A stretch of 64,000 nucleotides of DNA from positions 620,001 to 684,000 of the forward strand of contig NC_089449.1 in NCBI RefSeq assembly GCF_026210795.1. Reading direction: 5' to 3'. The position numbers and the translations under genes were made by a program. Positions 53,290 through 64,000 of the stretch are shown piece after piece (within the stretch, counting starts at the first letter, position 1; the number at the start of each line of letters is the position of its first letter). The notes below the pieces were generated by a model. That model saw nothing but the letters and a program-made list of their open reading frames with translations, searched no databases and was not told where the DNA came from. The stretch comes from Rhizophagus irregularis. Taxonomy: Eukaryota > Glomeromycota > Glomeromycetes > Glomerales > Glomeraceae.

Positions 53290-53690
53290 AATTTTTAAAA
53301 GAAAATTCTAGTATGAGTAAAGGGAAAGCCTTCCTTTAAATACTTTTTAAAAATATTTTGCATACCTGATACGGAAATAATGAAACCCGTTTTTTCTTTC
53401 CATCTTTTTTCTATCTTTATCTGGAAAAAACTTCGATAAATGATCATTTTTCTAGTTTTATTTCAGAGACGGGATCATTTTTCTGAAAAATTTTTTATAG
53501 GCTGTAAAGGGCTCATATCTCCGGAATTAATAACCTTATATTACGGAATTTATCAAATTATTTACATTTTCACCTGATCAATACTCGTCCAGTTTTCATC
53601 TATTTTTTATTTGTCCCGTTATCGTCCGGTTTTCGGGTTTTCTTTAATATAATTGCATACACCATTTCGAAAATGGTGATAATATATAAA
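53290..53690. repeat. upstream segment of the three-exon family, second copy
   Basis: Partner of 21,085-21,700 in the same orientation. Ends near the GCATACACCATTTCGAAAATGG block. Confidence 0.6.
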
Positions 53691-53989
53691 AGTTTGTATA
53701 ATAAAAAAGTTTACTTCCCTTTTCATTATTATTACAAAACTATTATTTATTCCTTACATTTCTTTAAATTTCTATAAAATTCCTTCACCTTAATTCCCTT
53801 ATAAGGATCAATTATATTTATAACGTATTCTTTTATGTTAATTCAATAAAAACAAAGCATTTCAGTGATTATATCACAACATAATATATATATCACATGA
53901 TATGATCAATTATTTCTAATTCGGTTATTAAAGGGGAAATGATTATTTTTCTTTTTAGATCTTAGTTGGCTTTTAAGCCATGGATTTTA

Positions 53990-54600
53990 ATTTAATCCAT
54001 GATTTAATCCAAATTCATATGCAAATTTACGCCCAAATTAAATATAAGGAGAATAATAATTTTGACGAATAAATTTAAAATATGTCTATGACGTAATAAA
54101 GTGATGGACCATATTGTAATTACATATATAAAACAGCTATCTTTACCTTCCTTTGTTATTATTTGCATGCATTAAAAAAAAAAAATTTTTACTCGTATTT
54201 ATATCCGTTTTTCTCATAACTATTTTGTATTAGTTTGATTTATTAACCCTTATACAGTATAATGTATTTTTTGAATATGATGAAATTTTAATAAATTATA
54301 ATACTTACAAAATGAAGGGAAATATTACACAACAAATTAAATGATCATAAGCTGAGATTTAGTGCGATTTTGCTATAGATATTGAACAAATATTTTAAAT
54401 ATTTTGTAGAAAATAATTCTTACGCTATTTACGATATTTGAATGTTTACAATATTGTTCCTGCATTCCTTCACTTTTCTTTGTTATTTGAATGCATGAAA
54501 TGTATAAAGTTTGACGGAAAAAACCCTCGAAAAAATAAATTTTTTTCCTATTTTGTCTGTACAGTACATTATGCAGTACTTATACTCTTCGCTTTGTCGT
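53990..54600 (-). repeat. partial 60-aa-ORF repeat without ORF
   Basis: Contains the second block (53,990-54,180, CAAATTTACGCCCAAATTAA) and the 5' block (54,410-54,600, TTACAATATTGTTCCTGCAT) of the dispersed unit, in minus orientation. The ORF and tail are missing. Confidence 0.55.
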
Positions 54601-55095
54601 GAAAAGAATGATAATGCGCTTATTACCTAATTATCACATTATTAATAATAAGAATGTGAGAAAAATCAGCAGAGGCAATCTTAATTCTTGAAAAAGTAAA
54701 AAATATAAAATAATTTTATTGGACCAGACACTTGATTTAAAAAAAAAAAATTAATCAAGTTTATATAATAAATAAATAGATATAATTTTTATTTTTGCCA
54801 GTTACACCTTAGAAATTGTTTCAAAGGAATGGGGAACCATGATACAATTAATACATATCGGAAAACTGTTACAGTCTGATCTCGATATAAACGAACCTAC
54901 AATATAACCAACTTACTCGAACTTTTATTTAAAAACCAGTTTCATAATATTTAAAAAAATCTCGATAATGTACCGAATATAGAACTTGATATAACATATA
55001 CCACTTTTATTGATTTGCCGTTTATAATAATGCATATAAAAAATTCTTGATATTACGAACTGCAATAATTTGATATTCTTAATCACGTGACAGAT
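54600..55095 (+). repeat. dispersed repeat, third (partial) copy
   Basis: Matches the second halves of 24,240-25,380 and 33,990-35,460 (AATGCGCTTATTACCTAATT onward). Joined directly to the end of the truncated 60-aa-ORF unit. Confidence 0.55.
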
Positions 55096-55229
55096 TATAT
55101 AAAATACCTATTGTGGACCTGTATCGGTCGGGACACAGGATTGGTGGGATCAACCAAGCTGGTTTGGCGATTAATCATTTGAATAGTGTAATAACTTATC
55201 ATTGTAATTCTCCTGCTTTACGCAAGATA

Positions 55230-57060
55230 AATAAATATTATTGATCACGCATCTAAGTTAAACAATTACTGCGAATATTTTGAATAAATAATATGCTTGT
55301 CAACTGCATCAATTTTTTTCACGTTTCTAGCGTTGATGATTTTATTTATTTAAGTAATAAAGTAAATAATTGGGGAAAACATATTAAAAAATAAATAAAT
55401 AAATAAACAAAACCCGCCATGTAAAAACTTGATTTAATTCTGACTTAATTTTTATTTAATTTCATAGGAAAGATTTTAGCTTCATAATAATCAAAAATAT
55501 ACTTATAACTTAATCATAAAATTTCTAACTAAAACTATATATTCAATATATATATATATATCGTAACGATTTGTACTTATGATCCTCTTTTTTTATAAAA
55601 CGAAGGAAAAAAAAGAATTTTTTTTACATTTTGACCGAAATTAGGACATTCAAATTAAATACCGTAATTAAAAAAAAAAATGAAATTTAGTTTAGAGCAA
55701 ACATGCGATATCTGATAATACCATAATAAATCAAAAGTCTAAATTCGAGTGTCGCGATATAATATTGTATATAATCGTAATAAAAAATATATTTTAAGAT
55801 ACGTTAAAAAAAGGTATAATAAAAATTTTTTAGATCGAAATTATATTAGAATGGCGACCCGTTAAATAGTTGATTCACGAATGAATTAGTCGAATTTTGT
55901 TGGGGAAGGTTTGAAATCCTTCTAAGCATGTTATTATTCGATGCGAATCTTCGATAATGATTTATAATTTTTCTTCTTAACCTTCTTTCCTTGTAGAGTT
56001 GGAATTGATATGATCGATTAGAAAAAGACATTTTTTACAAAATACAATACAAATTATTTATTTAACAGAATGGAATAAAGGGAGGAGGAGGGGGGGGGGG
56101 TTATATTCTGTAACTTTTTGTGATAAAAAAATAATATGCATGGCGTATTTTTTTGTATGAAAAATTTGTATAAGGAAATAATGCTTGTATTGTCAAAAAA
56201 AGAATAATACGGGTAAAACCTCCCTGTTGCATAAAATTAGTTTTTCTTTTTATATCTACTGACTTTTAAACCATGGATTTTCGCAATAATACTCAAAAAG
56301 GATCGGCAAAAGTTAAAATATCCATTGACATAAGACTATTTATTGACTGCCGATTTAATGCCCACTCATATGCAAATTACGCCAAAATTAATTATGAGAA
56401 TATAATTTTTAAAAATATTATTTGCATGCATTAAAAAGCAAACTTTTTTCTCAATTTCATATATATCTAACCTATTTTGTATTAGCTGAATTAGGTAATT
56501 AAAAAACCGAAAGTTTTTTTGTTTTATTAACCCTAATATATACAGTTTATAAAATTACCGTATTTACCCAAAAATAAATAAGTACCAAAAATAAGCAAGT
56601 TGTAAAATTTCTGAATATTATGAAATTTTACCATAGATTAATAAATGTAATTATAATTAAAATAATACTTACAATGAAGGGAATATTACGCAACAAATTA
56701 AATGATCATAAGCTGAGATTTAGTGTGATTTTGCTATAGTTATTGAACAAATATTTTGTAGAAAATAATTCTTACGCTATTTACTGCTATTTGAATATTT
56801 ACAATCTTGTTCCTGCATTTCCTCACTTTTCTTTGTTATTTACATGCATGAAATGCATAAAGTTTGACGAAAAAAAACCTTCGAAAAAAAAATTTTTTTT
56901 TCCCAATTTGTCTGTACAGTATATTATGCAGTACTTATACTCTTCGCTTAACAATTCTAACAATTCAAAGTTCTAACCTATTCCGAATTAGTTAGATATT
57001 TAAATAAGGTAATAAAGGATTTAATATGAAACAATTTCGTAGCCCAAAGTGCCCAACAAG
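55230..57060 (-). repeat. dispersed 60-aa-ORF repeat unit, copy D
   Basis: 5' block 56,760-57,060, second block near 56,330-56,420 (decayed), ORF 55,846-56,031, tail to about 55,230 (TTGATCACGCATCTAAGTTA). A G-run of about 10 lies at 56,090. The 5' edge is where the Mutator-like element inserted; the matching sequence resumes at 62,993. Confidence 0.65.
55846..56031 (-). CDS. 61-aa basic protein of dispersed repeat, copy D
   Basis: ATG at 56,031. Same length as copy C, two residues different. Basic N-terminal half, invariant LRRISNLPQQNSTNSF block. No stop or frameshift. Confidence 0.6.
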   Translation of the reverse strand: MSFSNRSYQFQLYKERRLRRKIINHYRRFASNNNMLRRISNLPQQNSTNSFVNQLFNGSPF

Positions 57061-57070
57061 CGTTTTTTTC

Positions 57071-57165
57071 AGTTAGTAGGATAATCGGTACGGTACGAAA
57101 TTGCAAACCTGTACGGTACGGTTGATCACCCATACAAAATTACAAAATTTGATCAACATGACCGT
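57071..57165. repeat. left terminal inverted repeat of the MULE
   Basis: Contains GGTACGGTACGAAATTGCAA and GTACGGTACGGTTGATC. It is the inverted partner of 62,890-62,982. Confidence 0.75.
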
Positions 57166-57229
57166 ACCGTACTGACACTATAATAAAGAGAAAATCAGTA
57201 TGATACATTTAGCATATAATTAATTGGAC

Positions 57230-57436
57230 ACCAGTGTCCATTTTAATAATTTGGACACCAATGTCCAAAATGTCCATTTTGATAATTTGGACATTGTAAT
57301 TTGGACACCAATGTCCAAAATGTTCATTTTTGTAATTTGGACACCAATGTCCAAAATGTTCATTTTTGTAATTTGGACACCAATGTCCAAAATTTTCATC
57401 TTAATAATTTGGACACTAATGTCCAAAATGTCCATT
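57230..57436. repeat. tandem hairpin array in the MULE
   Basis: About six units of roughly 36 bp, each containing the palindrome TTGGACACCAATGTCCAA or a variant, with spacers such as ATGTTCATTTTTGTAA. Both strands stay open by chance (71 codons each). It lies just inside the left terminal repeat, downstream of the transposase gene. Confidence 0.8.
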
Positions 57437-57943
57437 TAAAACAATAACCATACCGTACTGTACTGGTTCTATATATAGAGAGATTATTATAGAGCCAGTA
57501 CGGTACGGTACAGTTGGTTAAATTTTATCGGTAAGACGAATACCAGTGGTGTAGGGTCGACCACCTGTGTGGTGTATGGTGATATTTAGCAGTGTGTAAC
57601 AGGGGTGTGACGGAAACATGTACTGTATGGATTCCTATGTATGTATGTATGGTGGTCAATGTATGGTATACGGTGTACTTTTCATACATACATACTTTTT
57701 TATTAAATTATATAATTAGAGAAAACGTATGTATGTATGAAAATAAAATTTCACGTGACTATACATTGAATTCGGAAATTTTTATAAAAAAAAATCCCTA
57801 CTGACTACTTCACGTTTTTGATTTTTTTTTTAAAAAAAATTTTTTTTCATGTATTAGAACTGTAAACGCAATTTATATTTTCTTTATTATGATTTATAAA
57901 CGTATTATTATAAATTTAACAAAAAAATCTAAATATATTTTTT

Positions 57944-60900
57944 TTAACGTTTTTGTTGATTTTCTATTTCTAATGCTTCGGCTTTAGCTTCCATCATTCG
58001 TGCTTCAGCCTCAGCTACTCGTGCTTTAATTTCACGCTCCCTTAATATAATTTCCTTCTCTTTAAGTTCTAACTCGAGATTTTTTTTATGAATCTCTTTA
58101 GAAAATGTTTCTTCTTCATTGTCTGATAAAATATTTTCAGCTCTTTCATGATTTTCCTTTGATCTAATAGGTGTTCTACTATTAGAAGGTGATAATTTTC
58201 TTTTTTTTGATGACTTGGGTAATTTATCATTAAGAGATACTTTATTCTTTTGAATACGAGATGCTATATATTATAAAAAAATTTTAAAAATTTTTATAAA
58301 TAAATAAATTAATTGATAAATAATGTTTTTACTTACTTTTGCGTACAATTGAATTTTGTAATCTCTTAACATCACTTTTGTCTCTATGAGTGTAAGGTAC
58401 TCCATTTTTGTCATGAACTTCAATCGTTGTATAACACCTTGCATCGTACCTTTTTCCTCTTTAAATTATTTATAATTAATACATAATATTCATAATATTA
58501 AATGTAATTTGGTAATTAAAAAAACTTAAACTAACTTTAAAATGGCTGATAATAACTTCAATTGCTTTCCTTCTCTGTTAGCCATGGAATGGGCCGCTTC
58601 AGCATTATTAGTATCTGATCCACTTTTATTCCAAATCTCATGATCAACATTTGAAACGTATTTATTTAAGGAAGATAAAACATATGATTGTCGATAATAA
58701 TTCAACCATTCTATAAGAAAAAACATTTTTAAAAATTTATATTAATTCTTTTAAACTTCTAAAATAAATAAATAATATACCTTTTATTCCTTCATCATTT
58801 GTATCTTCTATTTGTTGCAGAAGATCATGAACTTGTTCTTTACTAGTTGCATTAGGAATTTGTCGTATTAAATTTTTCGTGCTTATAGTAAATGTTTTAT
58901 GAAATAAATTTCTAAAAAAAAATAAATTAATTAAATTAAAAGTAAAAGAGATAACTATTCAATAAATTTATAAATACCTTTCAAAGTGTACAAGGCATGT
59001 TTTCAAAATAAATGTCAAGTGTGTTTCCCAACTTTTTTCGTGATCCAAATCATGTAATGCTAATCCTAACCCCTTAGCCTGTGCAGCGTCCAGATCAGCC
59101 AGAATACATCCAATACCACTTCCATGAATATGTCGAAATTGAATAGATTGACCACTTACTTCACGAATTATTTGGAATAAAGATGAGAATAACCTATGAT
59201 ACCCTTCAGCAGTAAAAACATTAGTAAATATACGACAAAATGACAATACTTAAAAAAAAAACTATGGTTAGTAACATCATTAATGTATATCATTTATAAT
59301 ACATGATGGGATTAATTTAAATAAAAATTTCACTTACTCAGGTGATGTTTGGAATCATACGTGTTAATTTCAAATTCATTTATCTCTCCTTTTACTCGTT
59401 TAAAGCTGACATCAATTTGAAAATAATCAAGTGTAATTAATTTTTTAGCTTGATTATCAAGCATACAAGTAATAATTACTTGGCCATTATTTGAATAAAG
59501 ATCTAAAAATAATAGTTATTATTAATGAGTAATTTAAATAAAATGCATAATAAAATTTTAAAAAATTTACCAATTTTGCGAACATAATTTATTAAATCTG
59601 ATTTGGGATTTAATATATCATGATAAATTCCTATAACTCCTTGTCCAAAAGGATGCAAGGTCTTGTATGCTTTTCCTACTAAGTATCGTAATTTGTCTAT
59701 ATTATTGAGAGAGACATGAACTTCTGCCAATGTTTCTTTATTAAAATAAGCACTGAGTAGATTTCCTATTAGTTTAATATATTAAAACTAAATTAATTAT
59801 TAATTGATAATGATAAATAATAATCTTATTAATATTTTATACCTGACAATATTGATCTTGAAGTAACATTATCATCTTGTTGAATAGCTTGGGTAATTAA
59901 AGATTCTAAGTTATTCTTAATTCCAGAAGGAATCCTCTCAGGTGCTGGGGGTGGATGATTATGTGTTCCTACACATACAAGTGCTACAAAAGGACATTTG
60001 ACAATATCATAAGGAATAAATTTGATAAAGCGCACTTGACAAGGTTTGTCAATTATTTCTCCACGGACAATAGTTCCATTATGTGTATGTGGCATATCTT
60101 AAAATAAAAGAGATTTAGTTATGATTTAAAATAAATTTAATAGTATAATTAAATTTAAATAATTACCACATTTTTTACGTTTACAACTTTTAGAAAGTAT
60201 CATACTACACTTTACTGTATCTTGTACCTAAATAATTGAATAATTTTTAAATTTTAAAAATAGAAAGATATAAAATAAATGGCTATCTGCAATTGCTTAT
60301 AATTTCCAATTTGACAAAAAAAATAATAATGAGAAATAAATAATACTTACAGATGCAGAACCTGTGAATAGACTTTGAAGTAATGAAATATCAACTTCAT
60401 CTTGTTTTATTTTGATATATCGATGCCACTTATCACCTTGTTTGTATTTGTTGCAACCGATAAAATATGATACAATATTTGTTTGATAATTAGTTATTCT
60501 TCCAATATGAGGTCCTCCATTGCATGGGATATTGTCTTTTTTGAAATTACAAGGAGTATCTTTTGCTGCCAAAAATAAACTAGTAAAAATTTGGATTAGT
60601 AATTAAAATAAGTTTTATACATTTGAAATTAACAATAATTAGTAAACTTACGTATATGTCTTAGCTTCTTTAGTATTATTATTATTTTGTTGTGTATAAT
60701 GTTGAAAAATTTCAGAATCAAAATCAACACTACAGTGTTCTTGATTAACAAGTTCAGGATCAGTGAACTGACAAAACTTTATTCCTTGGCATTTTCTTTG
60801 ATTTTTTTTAACGGGTATTCCTCCAAAAAAAGGGCATTCTTGAATATTTGTGGTACCGCCTGAACCATTTGTTGAATATTGAATCTACATTGTAATAAAA

Positions 60901-61289
60901 AGTATTTATAGTTAAAGATCTATAGCTTGTTGTTAAATTAAAGGTAAATAATATATACTTACATCTGAAAACGCGTCTGTATGATTTTTCCATCCAGTTA
61001 CATTGTAAACGGTTGCAACTCCTTCTGAAGATGTATCTGGATATTCTATAGGAACAGTTGTATATATAACTTTGGGAACTCGCAGTTGAGAAGTAAAGAA
61101 AGCTAATGTTTCTTCGCTTTCTAATTCGTTTTCGCTATCACTATTATTCTCTCTCTATTTTTGTTTATTAGCTTTTAATAATTTTCTCTTTAATAAAATA
61201 ATATAATTTGAATAACATTTACTTACCATTTTAATTAAGTCTTTCTCATTATAATCATCTATATCCGAAAGTTCAATAATCGAAGACAT
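57944..61289 (-). CDS. MULE-type transposase-like protein, 13 exons, 803 aa
   Basis: Exons (minus strand): 61,289-61,227; 61,154-60,963; 60,884-60,652; 60,579-60,351; 60,227-60,167; 60,097-59,843; 59,765-59,571; 59,502-59,338; 59,248-58,978; 58,911-58,781; 58,710-58,536; 58,458-58,337; 58,263-57,944. All junctions are GT/AG; the coding sum is 2412 nt with no internal stop. N-terminus acidic. Residues about 100-270 are Cys/His-rich (CQGIKFCQF, KCSMILSKSCKRKKC, HTHNG), probably a DNA-binding zinc fold. The catalytic triad is likely Asp440 (QIDVSFK), Asp516 (ILADLDAAQ) and Glu636 (TNNAEAAHS), the DDE pattern of Mutator-like transposases. Residues 740-800 form a Glu/Lys/Arg coiled coil. It would cut and join the element ends in the nucleus. 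The gene lies inside matching terminal repeats. Confidence 0.8.
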
Positions 61290-62889
61290 TATGAAGCTTG
61301 CGATTAATCGAAGATTGATTATGTTTTAAAAAGTGTATTCTGAAAAAAACGCGTTACAAAATTTTTTAAAAAAATGAATGTTACGTGTTGTATGTACTAG
61401 TTCTATGAATTTAACTTAAAAAGCTAAATCATGGTTTAAAAAGATAAAAAAGGAATAAAAATTAGTTTTATTAATCGTTTTAACGTGAAAAAAACCCAAT
61501 TATAGTTAAATAAAAAAATTCTCAATTAAAAAAATATACCATCAAAGTGCCTAATTACTATTTGAGATTCTGAAGATTCAATTAACTCCCATCCCTAACA
61601 GATTGGACCACCCATTTGCAGGAAATTTTCATTTAAATTGTTAACTTGCGGGAAATTTTTCAATTATCTACATAAATTACTATTTGATTAGATAGTTAAT
61701 AAATCAGCAAACAAATACTTTCACACCCCCAAAAATATTTTTTCCTGAAACAGACATTTTCCGTAAGTAAATTATTTACTAACCTTTTTCCCAGATCAAA
61801 TTAAGTGCGAAAAATGTCAAAAATATTGGAAATTCATTTATTTATATTAGATCGATACAATAAAATCTGATCTCGTAACACATCAATGACGTCTTATCAA
61901 TTAATGTAACTAAATTTAATATATTACTATATATATACAAGAATATATCGAAAAAAAAATTTTATTTAATACGCCAACAATCTAATACAATAAAGGTAAA
62001 TGAAATATTAATAATATTAATGACATCACTAAAAGAAATGATAACTTCTACATGTGCCTTGAAATCTCTTATAAAAAGAATCTTTTCTCTTCAATTACCA
62101 TTAAAGAGGAATACATGCAATTCCTTAAAAATCCATAATGTTGCTGGAAGAAAAAACAACTTCTTACACTAAAAGTTACCCGAAAATTCTTTAAAACATT
62201 TGTTTCAAATTCCCAACAAATGACTTAAAATCGGAAAAACAGGAAAAAAGGCATTAATGTTTTTTCATAATGCCGTTAACCACTTTATACCAACCCAAAG
62301 ATGCTTACCTTAATAGTTCCGTTCCAAAGGAAACTCTGAACCCTAAAAAAATAAGGTGCTAGTCTTTTCAAAATGTCATTAACATCGCGTCATTACAACT
62401 ACACATTTATTAAGAAGAAATAAAAAAAACGGGTTAATATCGTTTTTAAAAGTAAATTTAAATAAAACTCTTACCACTTACCAGAAATCTGTTAAAAAAA
62501 TAAAAAAATAAACATAGTTTCGTTTCAAAAAATTTGAGAAAAAAAAGAGCCAAGTCACAATCATGTGAAAAAAATGTTGTTTATACAATCATACGGTCAT
62601 ACTTTATTTTCTGGTTCGAGATAAATATACATGTACGAAATCATTACCATACATAGCATACATGTAACAGTTTGTAACACCATACATACATACATCGGTT
62701 TCCATACAATACTTGTTTTTTATATAATCGTGTAACAGTGTGTAAAATAAGGGGTGTGAACCATACACAGGTGATGATTAGCATTTCGGCCCACTCCAAA
62801 TCACGTGTTTGGCCCGTCGCGTTATTTATCACCTGTGTAAACTGTCACATAGGAGACCATACACTACACATCTCCTTGACCCTACACCA

Positions 62890-62982
62890 CTCATCTCCGT
62901 AGCACTCAAATTTTATGGTTGATCATTTCGTACCGTACCGTACTGGTTTGCAAATTCGTACCGTACTGGTTAAATATATATT
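62890..62982. repeat. right terminal inverted repeat of the MULE
   Basis: Contains GATCATTTCGTACCGTACCG and GGTTTGCAAATTCGTACCG, complementary to the left end. Followed directly by the CGTTTTTTTC duplication. Confidence 0.75.
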
Positions 62983-62992
62983 CGTTTTTTTC

Positions 62993-64000
62993 CAGCCCAT
63001 ACGGGTAATGCGGTCAATCACGTGTGATTTAGTCGCAAACATTCTTGATAACGTTGATTATTTTATTTATTTATGTAAAAAGATAAATAATAGGAGAAAT
63101 ATATTAAAGAAAAAAATAAATAAAATACAAATAAATAAAGGTAATGCAATATTTTTAAGTAAAAACTTGATTTAATTCTTAATTTTTATTTAATTTTATA
63201 TAAAAAAAATTTTAGGCTCATCATAATCAAAAATATATTTATGGCTTACATTGTTACAAATGAATGTTTTTACATCAGTTTCGTTACATTTTAATCAAAA
63301 TTATAAAAATAGCTATATTAAATCAAAAATGAAAATAGTCTAAATTCGAGTGTCGTAATATGTTAGAATTTGTAAACGTAATATCGATAAATAATAAATA
63401 ATAAATATAAACGTAAAGGAGAATAGGAATATCTTTTCGATGTAATTAAGATGTGTTGAAAAAAGGTACAGTATCTAGAATGTCGACCCGTTAAATAATT
63501 GATTTACGAATGAATTAGTCGAATTTTGTTGAGGAAGGTTTGAAATTCTTCTAAGCGTGTCATCATTATTCGATGTGAATCTTCGAGAATGATTTATAAT
63601 TGTTCTTCTTAACCTTCGACTTTTCTGATACCTTTGATGTGATCGAATAGATAAAGGCATTTTTGACAAAATGTAAATTTTCTTTCAGTAATGATCAACG
63701 AATAATAAATTCTTTATTAAAGAAAAAATTTATAAAATAATACAGATAAAGATCAGCTTTTAGTATGATAAGATTATTTGTCTCTTTATATCCTTTCTGA
63801 AAATAATGTGGAATTTGCAATTGACATTCAAAAAAATTGATTGACATAAACCTGATTTAACCAAAATAATCAGATTCTTAGATATTGATCTAATCCAAAT
63901 TTATATGCATTTTTGATCATAAGTATTTTAGCGCCAAGGTGGAAATGGAAATAATTTTAACGAGTCAAATATTTCATTACGTATGGACTGACTAAAATGA
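62993..64000 (-). repeat. dispersed 60-aa-ORF repeat unit, copy E (runs off the window)
   Basis: From 62,993 to about 63,045 the sequence continues the repeat interrupted by the MULE (CCATACGGGTAATGC, TGATTTAGTCG). From about 63,045 on, a further unit follows: tail, ORF 63,475-63,660 and upstream region, ending at the window edge in sequence similar to 50,003-50,040. Confidence 0.55.
63475..63660 (-). CDS. 61-aa basic protein of dispersed repeat, copy E
   Basis: I start at the ATG at 63,660; a longer frame needs a TTG. Most diverged N-terminus (MPLSIRSHQRYQKSRRLRR) with one codon fewer there and one more near residue 35 (SNNDD). The C-terminal LRRISNLPQQNSTNSF block is unchanged. The frame is intact despite clear divergence. 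Confidence 0.55.
   Translation of the reverse strand: MPLSIRSHQRYQKSRRLRRTIINHSRRFTSNNDDTLRRISNLPQQNSTNSFVNQLFNGSTF

Larger units (their letters stand above)
57071..62982 (-). mobile_element. Mutator-like DNA transposon, 5.9 kb, intact
   Basis: Flanked by a 10-bp direct repeat CGTTTTTTTC (57,061-57,070 and 62,983-62,992). The terminal inverted repeats carry the GTACGGTACGAA...TTGCAAACC arrangement, and subterminal regions (57,540-57,700 and 62,630-62,900) also mirror each other. Inside lies one 13-exon gene on the minus strand (57,944-61,289). The sequences just outside the two ends join into the same repeat seen uninterrupted near 9.80-9.85 kb, which acts as an empty site. The stretch 61,290-62,620 is the non-coding 5' side. 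Long inverted ends and a 9-10-bp duplication fit a MULE. Confidence 0.85.

Noticed and set aside
56743-56976. 77-codon ORFs in the 5' block of the dispersed repeat (also 4925-5177)
   Set aside because: The frames shift between copies, unlike the 60-aa ORF in the same repeat.
57220-57439. Two opposing 71-codon repetitive ORFs, or a CRISPR-like array
   Set aside because: The repeats are directly adjoining 36-bp palindromic units without unique spacers, inside a eukaryotic transposon. Both frames are by-products.

Overview
This window is very AT-rich, eukaryotic, repeat-dense nuclear DNA. Genes have short introns (about 65-110 nt) with GTAAGT-type donors, and coding density is low outside mobile elements. 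A fragment of a nitrate-transporter gene, a Ty3/gypsy element and a Mutator-like element fit a fungus. I infer an arbuscular mycorrhizal fungus (Glomeromycotina, Rhizophagus-like), but no marker gene proves it. There is no bacterial-style operon, CRISPR array or rRNA.

Left third (1-22 kb): MITEs, several with clear target-site duplications; two copies of an unrecognised 148-aa gene (one frameshifted); a truncated copy of a glutamine-rich ubiquitin-like/ADP-ribosyltransferase gene; a nitrate-transporter relic; and a three-exon gene for a small membrane-anchored protein. Two 168-bp MITE copies at 7.3 and 15.4 kb lie in opposite orientation with exchanged flanks. This is the signature of an inversion of the 8 kb between them.

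Middle (22-37 kb): a 0.45-kb polypyrimidine tract; the full-length glutamine-rich ubiquitin-like plus PARP-like ART gene (27.06-28.96 kb); more MITEs; a second nitrate-transporter relic; and repeated non-coding segments.

37.3-47.6 kb: a complete Ty3/gypsy LTR retrotransposon on the minus strand. Its 609-bp LTRs look identical, so the insertion is recent. Order in the transcript: PBS, long leader with nine TCACACAGAA motifs, giant Gag with triplicated CxxC modules and two CCHC knuckles, protease in the Gag frame behind a UGA-CUA stop, RT/RNase H in another frame, a small ORF, then one ORF fusing a thymidylate-kinase-like P-loop domain to the integrase. That fusion is the most striking feature of the window.

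Right part (47.6-64 kb): more copies of a dispersed repeat that carries a conserved 60-61-aa ORF (five copies in the window, all open, all internal length differences multiples of three); a second, frameshifted copy of the three-exon gene; a polypurine tract; and a 5.9-kb Mutator-like element (57.07-62.98 kb) with a 10-bp target duplication and an intact 13-exon, 803-aa transposase-like gene on the minus strand.

Starts were chosen as ATG codons. Exon structures were assembled by hand from GT/AG sites and reading-frame continuity, with paralogue comparison where a second copy exists. They are predictions.
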